From Conexibacter sp. SYSU D00693 (GTDB taxonomy: Bacteria > Actinomycetota > Thermoleophilia > Solirubrobacterales > Solirubrobacteraceae), in assembly GCF_017084525.1 (NCBI RefSeq), contig NZ_CP070950.1, positions 1,116,001-1,180,000 of the forward strand: DNA of 64,000 nt, written 5' to 3'. Positions 1 through 7,426 of the stretch are shown piece by piece. Position 1 is the first letter of the stretch; each line of letters begins with the position of its first letter. The position numbers and the translations under genes are program-made. Under the pieces are notes generated by a model, which was not told where the DNA came from, ran no database searches, and saw nothing but the letters and a program-made list of their open reading frames with translations.

Positions 1-1220
1 TGGCCACAGAGCAGGACCGCCGCGATGGCGTAGAACGTCGGGCGGAACATCGGCGCGCGGCGTGCCGCCCAGCGCACCGCCTCGACCGCGAAGTACGCGC
101 CGAGCAGGCAGACGATCGGGAAGACCGGCATGAGCCAGCGCCCGAAGAAGCGCTCCTGCGAGCCCATGAACAGCACGAAGAGCAGCGGCGCCGGGGCCAG
201 GACGTAGACCAGGCGGCGCTCGTCGCGGAACAGGGCCACGACGCCGGCGACCGCCGCGATCAGCGGCACGTAGCCCAGGCCCCACGTGAAGGTCCACAGG
301 TAGTAGCGGACGCCGTTCTCCTCGGTCAGGCCGAGCTTGCCCAGCGCGTCGTCGGCCACCGTCGTCTGGTGGTTGAGGCCGTCCATGAACGCGTCCCAGT
401 CCAGGACGGCGTACGGGTTGGCCACGACGAAGGCCAGGACGGAGCACGCGCCCGCGACGACCAGGCCGCGCAGCGCCGGGCGGTGGCCCTCCGGCGCGAG
501 GAACTGCGCGAGCGTCGCGCCCAGCAGCGGCAGCAGGACGATGCCGCCCGTGTACTTCGTCGCGCAGGCCAGGCCGATGCCGAGGCCGGCCACGGCGTAG
601 TCGCCGAGGCGCCCCATCCGCAGCACCCCGGCGACGCCCCACAGCGCCAGGGAGATCGGCGCGAGCGTCGGGACGTCGTTGAGCGCGAGGTGCGAGTAGA
701 AGGTCGGCAGGAACGCGACGCCCAGCAGCGCCGCCCCGAGCAGGCCGACCCGGCGGTCGAAGAGCCGTGCGCCGGCGAGGTACAGCAGCCACACCGCGAG
801 CGTCCCGCACGCTGCCGCCGCCACGCGCGCGACGACGAAGACCTCGGTGGGGTCCGAGGCGTACTGGGCCGAGACGCCCTCACGGCCGCCGAACCACACG
901 TCGAAGACGATGTGCAGCAGGTACGTGTAGGCGGGCGGGTTGACGAAGTAGTCCGGGTTCCACCCGTGCCCGAAGAGCCCGATCGCCTTCGGGACGAAGT
1001 GCGCGTTCTCGTCGGCGTTGAACGCGTAGGGCATGCCGTGGTCGGCGCCCCAGACGCGCAGGACGAACGTCCCGACGAGCAGGACCCCGACCGCGAGGCC
1101 CCAGCGCCAGCTCCAGCCGGCGGCGGCCCGGCGCACGGCCGCGGCGGCGCGGTTGGGCGCCGGCGGCTGCGCGCGCGCCGGTGCGGCCTCGTCGCGCAGC
1201 GAACGGACGTCAACCGCCAC
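1..1220 (-). CDS. GT-C membrane glycosyltransferase, ArnT/PMT-like (partial, C-terminus off left edge)
   Basis: The open frame runs from a GTG at 1218-1220 off the left edge, giving about 406 residues with no stop. An Arg/Ala-rich cytosolic N-terminus (about 1-40) precedes a first membrane segment (about 40-55). The following loop carries NADENAHF (about 68-75), like the acidic Asp-Glu motif that binds metal or substrate in ArnT/PMT-type enzymes. Many hydrophobic helices follow. These enzymes transfer sugars from polyprenyl-phosphate donors at the outer face of the membrane. The start overlaps the stop of the upstream gene by 11 bp, so the two are probably co-transcribed. Acceptor and sugar are unknown. 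Confidence 0.75.
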   Translation of the reverse strand, partial: MAVDVRSLRDEAAPARAQPPAPNRAAAAVRRAAAGWSWRWGLAVGVLLVGTFVLRVWGADHGMPYAFNADENAHFVPKAIGLFGHGWNPDYFVNPPAYTYLLHIVFDVWFGGREGVSAQYASDPTEVFVVARVAAAACGTLAVWLLYLAGARLFDRRVGLLGAALLGVAFLPTFYSHLALNDVPTLAPISLALWGVAGVLRMGRLGDYAVAGLGIGLACATKYTGGIVLLPLLGATLAQFLAPEGHRPALRGLVVAGACSVLAFVVANPYAVLDWDAFMDGLNHQTTVADDALGKLGLTEENGVRYYLWTFTWGLGYVPLIAAVAGVVALFRDERRLVYVLAPAPLLFVLFMGSQERFFGRWLMPVFPIVCLLGAYFAVEAVRWAARRAPMFRPTFYAIAAVLLCG

Positions 1221-2784
1221 CCGCGGTCCCTCCCCCACAGGCGACGTAGGCCCCGTAGTGGCGGGAAGCGCCCACGAACCGGAATCCTGCCATGGGGATG
1301 TTGTCGAAGACGTCGTCCGACCGCTCGACGAGCGCCTGGCGCAGCAGGGCGCTGCGCTCGGTGACGTAGAGGGCCACGCCGCGACGCTCCGTGCGGTCCT
1401 GCTCGGGGTCGCTGCGGGCGATGACGCCGGACTCGGGCGCGTCGAGGACCCAGCGGACCTCGGGCACGAGCTTGTGGTTGGGCACGGAGACCGGCCCGCA
1501 CGCCCGGCCGTCCTGCACCGCCGGGCGGTCCAGCAGCGCGACGAGCGAGCTGTGGGTGGCGCCGCGCAGGTCCAGCTCGCGGTCGAAGGAGCCGAACTGC
1601 ACGTGGGTCGCGGTGAAGATCGCCCCGTAGGCCACGACGACGACCGACAGCCCCATCCACGCCCGCCGCACCAGGCCGGCTCGACCGTCGCTGCGCAGCA
1701 TCGTCCACCCCGCCAGCGCGACCGCCGCGAAGAGCATCGTCATGAGCGCGGGGACCAGCAGGTAGCGGTCGATGACCGACAGCCCCGCGACGCCGACCAT
1801 GACGAACGTCAGGGTCCCGATGAGCCACAGCGCCAGCGGCATCGCCAGCCGCCGTGGGGCGAACCACAGCGCCAGCCCGAAGCCCACGATCCCGCCGTAG
1901 ACCACCGGGGCCTTGGCGAGGTTGAAGAAGAAGTCCTGCATCGCGCCGGGGACCTCGGAGAGGCCCTTCGTGCGCCCGAGCTCCTCGGCCAGGCCGGTGG
2001 TGTGGGTGAGCGAGAACACGGGGTCGCCCGTGGCGATGAAGTCCGTGAGCGCCCACGTCACCGGGCCGACGCCAGCGAGGACGGCGTAGCGCACGCGCTC
2101 GGGCCAGGTGGCCCGCAGCGACAGCCACAGGAAGTAGATGCCGCACAGCAGCCACGCCTCGGGGCGCAGGAGCGCGGCGCAGATGAGCAGGACCCACACG
2201 ATCCCGCCGCGGCGCGGGCGCTCGGCCTCGAGCGCGGCCGCCCACAGCAGGAAGGCGAGGTACGGGACGTCGATGTACGCGCGTGCCGCGAGGAACGGGA
2301 AGTCGAAGCGGGTGCACAGCAGCGCCGCGGCGGCGAGGCCGACGAGCGGCGTGAAGACCGTGCGGCCCAGCCGGTACACGCCGGCGCACAGCACGACGAA
2401 CGACGCCAGGGTGCACCAGACCATGACCCGGTCGGCGTCCTGGCCGATGAGCGAGAGCAGGGCGCCGAAGGCGACCGCGAGCGGGTGCTGCGTCGGCGCG
2501 CGGTACGCGTCGAAGCTCGGCAGGTGGCCGTCGAGCACCTCCCGGCCCCACAGCAGCGAGTAGTAGCTGTCGTAGTTCGGGAAGGTCGGGTAGACGATCG
2601 CGCCGACCAGCGTGGCGATCGCCAGGGCGGCCAGGCAGAGCGCCGGCCACGGCAGGCCGCGCACGAACGTCACCGCGCCGCCGCCGCGCCGGGGGGCGGC
2701 GGGCTGGGCGGACGCCGCGTCGTCGCGCACCGCCACGACCTTCGTCGCGGCGCCGGCCGCTGTCGCCGACTCAGCAGGACGCAT
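1210..2784 (-). CDS. polytopic GT-C-like membrane protein (tandem paralogue 1)
   Basis: A 524-residue polytopic membrane protein. After a disordered N-terminus (1-45) and one membrane helix, the first loop has NYDSYYSLLWGREV (about 70-83) followed by a HPLAVA segment. This matches the placement of the catalytic acidic loop in GT-C sugar transferases. About ten more hydrophobic segments and a soluble C-terminal domain (about 400-524) with Cys pairs follow. The next gene encodes a clear paralogue with the same motif order. The ATG overlaps the end of that gene by 14 bp. Likely role: adding a sugar to an envelope glycan or glycolipid. Substrate unknown. Confidence 0.7.
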   Translation of the reverse strand: MRPAESATAAGAATKVVAVRDDAASAQPAAPRRGGGAVTFVRGLPWPALCLAALAIATLVGAIVYPTFPNYDSYYSLLWGREVLDGHLPSFDAYRAPTQHPLAVAFGALLSLIGQDADRVMVWCTLASFVVLCAGVYRLGRTVFTPLVGLAAAALLCTRFDFPFLAARAYIDVPYLAFLLWAAALEAERPRRGGIVWVLLICAALLRPEAWLLCGIYFLWLSLRATWPERVRYAVLAGVGPVTWALTDFIATGDPVFSLTHTTGLAEELGRTKGLSEVPGAMQDFFFNLAKAPVVYGGIVGFGLALWFAPRRLAMPLALWLIGTLTFVMVGVAGLSVIDRYLLVPALMTMLFAAVALAGWTMLRSDGRAGLVRRAWMGLSVVVVAYGAIFTATHVQFGSFDRELDLRGATHSSLVALLDRPAVQDGRACGPVSVPNHKLVPEVRWVLDAPESGVIARSDPEQDRTERRGVALYVTERSALLRQALVERSDDVFDNIPMAGFRFVGASRHYGAYVACGGGTAGGG

Positions 2785-4288
2785 ACGCCGTGAAGCCCTC
2801 CGTGCGCGCGATGACCCGGGCGTCCGGGCCCGGGACGAGGATGAGCGGCGGCTCCTGCTTCCAGGAGTCGAAGGGCCCGTACGCCGTGTTGCGCAGCATC
2901 GCCTCGCCGTGGAGGTGGACGTGCACGCCCTTCGTGTGCCGCCCGAAGTCGCGCAGCTGGTTGCGCGCGAGGACGTCGCGCTCGGCGGCGTCGAGGATCC
3001 AGCGGGTGTCGGGCAGGAGCTTGTGGGTCGGCACGGTCACGGGCCCGCAGGCGCGGGCGCGCTGCACCGCGGGGTCCTGCAGGATGCCCTCCAGCTGCCG
3101 TCGGACGTCCGCTCGCTGCTCGAGCTCCCACGTCACGCGGTCCAGCGAGAGGTGCGTGACGGTCCATCCGCCGCCGCCGAGGACGGCGACCGCGGCGGCC
3201 GCGGCCCAGGGCGCGCGCCAGCGGTGGCCCCGGGGCAGCCGGGTCCACCCGGCGACCGCGAAGGCGGCGAAGAGCAGCAGGCCGAGGGCCGAGATCGCGA
3301 GGTAGCGGTCGATGACCGCGAGGCCCGCGACGGCGATGGCGCCGAAGGTCAGGACGCCCGAGGCGGTGAGCACCAGCGGCACCGCGGCCCGCTCGCGCGC
3401 CATCCGCCACGCGAGGACGATGCCGATGACCGAGGCGGCGAGCACGGGCCACTTCGTGAGCTTCTCGAGGTAGTGGACGAGGAGCTCGGGGGCCTCGCTC
3501 GCGCGCTTCTGGCGACCGAGCTCGGCGGCGAGGTCGTTCGTGTGGTGCTGGCTGAACAGCGGGTCGCCGGTGACGATCCAGTCCGTGGCGACCCACAGCA
3601 GCGGCGCCACCGCCGTCAGGACGGCCAGCCGCACGCGCCCGGGCCAGTCCGCCGCGGGGTCCGTCGCCAGCCACAGCCAGTAGGCGCCCGCGAGCAGCCA
3701 CGCCTCGGGACGCAGGAGCCCGGCGAACGCCAGGAGCACGAGGACCGGCACGGGCCGCTGGGCCGCGCGGCCCCCGGCGCCCGTGACCAGCACCGCCGCC
3801 CACACCACGAGCGCGAGGTAGGGCACGTCGATGTAGCCCCGCGCGGCGAGGAAGCCGTAGTCCAGGCGCGAGAGCAGCAGGAGCGCCGCCACGAACGCCA
3901 CGGCGGGGCCGAAGGCGACGCGCGCGAGCCGGTGCACCCCCGCGACGAGGACGACGAACGCCACGACGGTCAGCGCGAGCCAGACGCGCGGCGCGAGCTC
4001 GGTCCCCAGCGGCGCCAGGACCGTCCCCACCGCGACGGCGAGCGGGTGCTCGGTCGGCGCGCGGAACGCGTCGAAGCTCGGCAGCGCCCCGTCGACGACC
4101 TCCCGGCCCCAGACCAGTGAGTAGGCCGAGTCGTAGTTCGGCCAGGTCGGGTACAGCGCGAAGCCCACCGCGGCGCCGACGGCGAGGAGGACGAGCCCCG
4201 CGCGCTCCCAGGCGGCGAGGGGCACGGCTCGCGCGCGGGCCCACGGCGCTGCGCCCGGCCGCGGCCGGGTGATGGTCGCGCTCTCCAT
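2771..4288 (-). CDS. polytopic GT-C-like membrane protein (tandem paralogue 2)
   Basis: A 505-residue membrane protein closely resembling its downstream neighbour. NYDSAYSLVWGREV (about 51-64), the FDAFRAPTEHPLAVA stretch, LLRPEAWLL and the C-terminal CGPV/HKL segments all have direct counterparts there. I chose the ATG at 4286-4288 because the product then begins about 30 residues before the first membrane helix. An in-frame extension to 4399 would add a sequence with no family resemblance. The divergent GT2 gene at 4474 probably makes the lipid-linked donor sugar. The tandem copies imply duplication, perhaps for two successive residues of one glycan. Confidence 0.7.
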   Translation of the reverse strand: MESATITRPRPGAAPWARARAVPLAAWERAGLVLLAVGAAVGFALYPTWPNYDSAYSLVWGREVVDGALPSFDAFRAPTEHPLAVAVGTVLAPLGTELAPRVWLALTVVAFVVLVAGVHRLARVAFGPAVAFVAALLLLSRLDYGFLAARGYIDVPYLALVVWAAVLVTGAGGRAAQRPVPVLVLLAFAGLLRPEAWLLAGAYWLWLATDPAADWPGRVRLAVLTAVAPLLWVATDWIVTGDPLFSQHHTNDLAAELGRQKRASEAPELLVHYLEKLTKWPVLAASVIGIVLAWRMARERAAVPLVLTASGVLTFGAIAVAGLAVIDRYLAISALGLLLFAAFAVAGWTRLPRGHRWRAPWAAAAAVAVLGGGGWTVTHLSLDRVTWELEQRADVRRQLEGILQDPAVQRARACGPVTVPTHKLLPDTRWILDAAERDVLARNQLRDFGRHTKGVHVHLHGEAMLRNTAYGPFDSWKQEPPLILVPGPDARVIARTEGFTAYASC

Positions 4289-4473
4289 GCAGTGGCTGGC
4301 TCGGACGGTCTCGGGGAGGGAGCGGGGACGGCTCCATGGCGCCCTCTCCGGACCCGTGCGATGATGCCCGGACGAGTGTACGGCAAGGGCTGGCCGCATC
4401 CGGCCCCCACGCGACGCCGTCCACCCAGGCCCCGCGGGCCCCAGCAGGTCCGCGCCGCCGACCCGCCGACGCC

Positions 4474-5523
4474 ATGAAGCTCATCATCCAGATCCCCTGC
4501 CTCAACGAGGAGGAGCACCTCCCCGGCACGCTGGCCGACCTCCCCCGCGAGGTCGCCGGCTTCGACGTCGTCGAGTGGCTGGTGATCGACGACGGGTCGA
4601 CGGACCGGACGATCGACGTCGCCCGGGCCAACGGCGTGGACCACATCGTCAAGCTGACGAACAACAAGGGCCTGGCCGCCGGGTTCCAGGCGGGCCTCGA
4701 CGCCTGCCTCAAGCTCGGCGCCGACGTCATCGTCAACACCGACGCCGACAACCAGTACGACGGCGCCGACATCCCGAAGCTCGTCGGGCCGATCCTCGAG
4801 GGCCGCGCGGACATGGTCGTCGGCGACCGCGAGACCGACAGCATCGAGCACTTCTCGCCGCTGAAGAAGCGCCTCCAGAAGCTCGGCTCCTGGGTCGTGC
4901 GCCAGGCCTCCAGCACGGAGATCCCGGACACGACCTCCGGCTTCCGCGCCTACAACCGCGAGGCCGCCATCCAGATGGCGGTCGTCTCGAAGTACACGTA
5001 CACGCTCGAGACGCTGATCCAGGCGGGCAAGCTCCTCGTCGCCACGGACCACGTCCAGATCCGGACCAACCCGAAGACGCGCGAGTCGCGCCTGTTCCCG
5101 TCGATGTGGGCCTACGTGCGGCGCAACGCCGTCGCGATCACCCGCATCTACGCGCAGTACGAGCCGCTCAAGGTCTTCATGACGCTCGCGGCGGTGCTCT
5201 TCCTCGCCGCCTGCGTGCCGTTCACGCGCTTCACCGTCGCCTACATCGGCGGCGACGGCGCCGGCCACGTCCAGTCGCTGATCTTCGGCGCCGTGCTGTT
5301 CAACGCCTCGGTCGTGCTCGCCGCGCTCGGCGTCATCGGCGACCTGCTCTACGGGCAGCGGATCATGACCCAGCGCATCTTCGAGCGCGTGCGGCGCATC
5401 GAGCTCCAGCTCGACGTCCCGCCGTCGCACTACGAGCCCGGCGCCAAGCCCACCGGCCAGGCGCCGACGACCGGCGCGCACGCCGGTCCCCACACCGAGG
5501 AGCGGGAGGCGATCCAGCTGTGA
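4474..5523 (+). CDS. GT2 glycosyltransferase, dolichyl-phosphate-mannose synthase-like, with C-terminal membrane segments
   Basis: A 349-residue protein. The N-terminal GT-A domain shows the IIQIPCLNEEE start, VIDDGSTD (about 37-44) for nucleotide binding, and NTDADNQYDG (about 88-97), whose Asp residues bind the metal and sugar nucleotide. TTSGFRAYNR is typical of polyprenyl-phosphate glycosyltransferases. Two hydrophobic segments (about 230-250 and 265-290) anchor the C-terminus. Such enzymes load a sugar onto polyprenyl phosphate, the donor used by GT-C enzymes such as those encoded next door. I chose ATG 4474 because the family N-terminus starts there. The stop overlaps the next GTG. Confidence 0.85.
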   Translation: MKLIIQIPCLNEEEHLPGTLADLPREVAGFDVVEWLVIDDGSTDRTIDVARANGVDHIVKLTNNKGLAAGFQAGLDACLKLGADVIVNTDADNQYDGADIPKLVGPILEGRADMVVGDRETDSIEHFSPLKKRLQKLGSWVVRQASSTEIPDTTSGFRAYNREAAIQMAVVSKYTYTLETLIQAGKLLVATDHVQIRTNPKTRESRLFPSMWAYVRRNAVAITRIYAQYEPLKVFMTLAAVLFLAACVPFTRFTVAYIGGDGAGHVQSLIFGAVLFNASVVLAALGVIGDLLYGQRIMTQRIFERVRRIELQLDVPPSHYEPGAKPTGQAPTTGAHAGPHTEEREAIQL

Positions 5524-6149
5524 GCTCGCAGGTCACCGTCGACGCCGAGGGCACCGTCACCGGCAACACCTACGACAAGTACGGCTCGACCAACCCGGTC
5601 GTCCGCCGGCTCATGGCGGGCTTCGAGCGCACGCTCGAGGAGCTGTTCCGCAAGGCCGCGCCGTCGACGCTGCTCGACGTGGGCTGCGGCGAGGGCGTGC
5701 TCACCCACCAGTGGGCCCAGAAGCCGGGCATCCGCCGCATCGTCGGCATCGACCTCGAGGACGCGACGCTCCAGGCCGCGTGGCAGGAGCGCCAGGCGCC
5801 GAACCTCGAGTACCAGGTCATGAAGGCCGAGAACCTGCCGTTCGCCGACGGCGAGTTCGAGCTGGCCTCCGCCATCGAGGTGCTCGAGCACGTCCCGGAC
5901 CCCGAGCACACCGTGGCCGAGATGGCGCGCGTGGCGTCCGACCACCTCCTGGTCTCGGTCCCGCGCGAGCCGCTGTGGCGCATGCTCAACATGGCCCGCG
6001 GCGCCTACCTCAAGGACCTGGGCAACACCCCGGGCCACCTGAACCACTGGTCCAAGCGCTCGTTCGTCGAGCTGCTGTCCCGGCACGGCCGCGTCGTCGA
6101 GGCGCGCTCGCCGTTCCCGTGGACGATGCTGCTCGTCGAGCTGCGCTAG
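5520..6149 (+). CDS. class I SAM-dependent methyltransferase
   Basis: A 209-residue protein starting at GTG 5520, whose last two bases lie in the previous gene's stop (GTGA overlap). Motif I, LLDVGCGEG (about 51-59), binds S-adenosylmethionine. VGIDLEDATL is motif II, and the EVLEHVPDPEHT stretch is typical of Methyltransf_11-like enzymes. The protein is soluble, with no signal peptide. Between a lipid-linked sugar synthase and a flippase it probably methylates a sugar or lipid intermediate, but the substrate cannot be told from sequence. Confidence 0.8.
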   Translation: MSSQVTVDAEGTVTGNTYDKYGSTNPVVRRLMAGFERTLEELFRKAAPSTLLDVGCGEGVLTHQWAQKPGIRRIVGIDLEDATLQAAWQERQAPNLEYQVMKAENLPFADGEFELASAIEVLEHVPDPEHTVAEMARVASDHLLVSVPREPLWRMLNMARGAYLKDLGNTPGHLNHWSKRSFVELLSRHGRVVEARSPFPWTMLLVELR

Positions 6150-7426
6150 TGGCGAGCGCGCCGGCGGGCGGCGGCGAGGACGCCGCCCAGCCCGACGCCT
6201 ACGCGCGCGGCGCGCGCATCCTGTCGGTCGGCATCGCGACGACCGGCGTCTTCACCTTCGCGTACTTCGCGGTGGGCTCGCACGTCCTCTCCAAGGCCGA
6301 CTACGACCCCGTCGCGCAGCTGTGGACCGTGCTGTTCCTGGTCATGTCGGTCATCTACCGGCCGGTCGAGCAGCTGCTGTCGCGCACGATCGCCGCACGC
6401 CGGGCCCAGGGTCTGGACGCCGGCTCGCTGCGCACGCCGATCACGATCCAGGCGGCGTTCGCGGCGCTGTTCCTCGTCGCGGCGCTCGCCCTGCGCGGCC
6501 CGATCGAGGACGACCTGCTCGACGGCTCCTCGGCGCTGTACTGGGTGCTCGTCGTCGCCGCCCTGGCCTACGCGGCCTCGTACTTCGCCCGCGGCTACGT
6601 CGCGGGCCACCAGTGGTTCGGGCTCTACGGCGGGCTCGTGCTCTTCGAGTCGCTCTCGCGCTTCGCGTTCCCGGTGGCGGTGGCGGTCGGCATCGCCTCC
6701 GGCCAGACGGCCGTCGCCCTGGGCATCGCGGCCGCGCCGCTGGCCTCGCTGGTGGTCATCCCGTGGGCGTTCGCGCGCCGGGGCGGTGGCGGCGCGGCGG
6801 CGGCGCGCGAGCGCGGCGACCTGCGCGAGGGCGCGGGCTTCGCGGGGTCGGTGGCCGTCATCCAGGCCGCCGAGCAGACGCTGGTCAACGCCGGCGTCCT
6901 GCTCGTGGGCTCCACCGTCGGCCTCGCCGGCGCGGTGTTCAACGCGTTCATGATCACCCGGGCGCCCCTCCAGCTCTTCCAGGTCGTGCAGACCTCGCTG
7001 CTGCCCCACCTCGCGGGGATGGACGCCACCGCCGACCGCGGCGCGTTCGACAAGGCCATCCGCCAGACCGTCCTGCTCGTCGTCGCGTTCGCGGGCTCCA
7101 TCGCGGTCGGGCTGCTCGCCGTCGGGCCGTGGGCGATGGACCTGCTGTTCGGCGAGGGCTACGACTACGGCCGCGGCGGCCTGGCGCTCGTCGCCGTCGG
7201 CATGGGCCTGCACCTCACCGCCGGAACCCTCAACCAGGCGGCGCTGGCCCGCGGGCGCGCGGCGCAGGCCGCGGGCATCTGGGCGCTGGCGGCGGTCGTC
7301 TTCGTGGTGTGGATGCTCGTCGGCGTGATCGACGACGAGGTCCTGCGCGCGGAGGCCGGCTACCCCGTGGCAGCCGGCCTGCTGTGCGCGCTGCTGTGGC
7401 GGCTGGACCGCCGCGCCTACTCGTAG
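6149..7426 (+). CDS. polysaccharide/lipid flippase of the MOP (Wzx-like) superfamily
   Basis: A 425-residue polytopic protein with about 12 hydrophobic helices and few charges, as in O-antigen or lipid-linked oligosaccharide flippases. The GTG start shares its first G with the TAG of the methyltransferase. Helix 1 is at about 22-42. The central linker (about 210-230) is Gly/Arg-rich and splits the protein into two halves. It is the last gene of the plus-strand trio (sugar-lipid synthesis, methylation, export). Its stop overlaps the convergent ABC permease gene by 10 bp. Transported lipid unknown. Confidence 0.75.
   Translation: MASAPAGGGEDAAQPDAYARGARILSVGIATTGVFTFAYFAVGSHVLSKADYDPVAQLWTVLFLVMSVIYRPVEQLLSRTIAARRAQGLDAGSLRTPITIQAAFAALFLVAALALRGPIEDDLLDGSSALYWVLVVAALAYAASYFARGYVAGHQWFGLYGGLVLFESLSRFAFPVAVAVGIASGQTAVALGIAAAPLASLVVIPWAFARRGGGGAAAARERGDLREGAGFAGSVAVIQAAEQTLVNAGVLLVGSTVGLAGAVFNAFMITRAPLQLFQVVQTSLLPHLAGMDATADRGAFDKAIRQTVLLVVAFAGSIAVGLLAVGPWAMDLLFGEGYDYGRGGLALVAVGMGLHLTAGTLNQAALARGRAAQAAGIWALAAVVFVVWMLVGVIDDEVLRAEAGYPVAAGLLCALLWRLDRRAYS

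Noticed and set aside
326-2650. A 774-residue minus-strand open frame at the left end
   Set aside because: It is a shadow frame of the two real GT-C genes. The true partial gene is in another frame (start GTG 1220).
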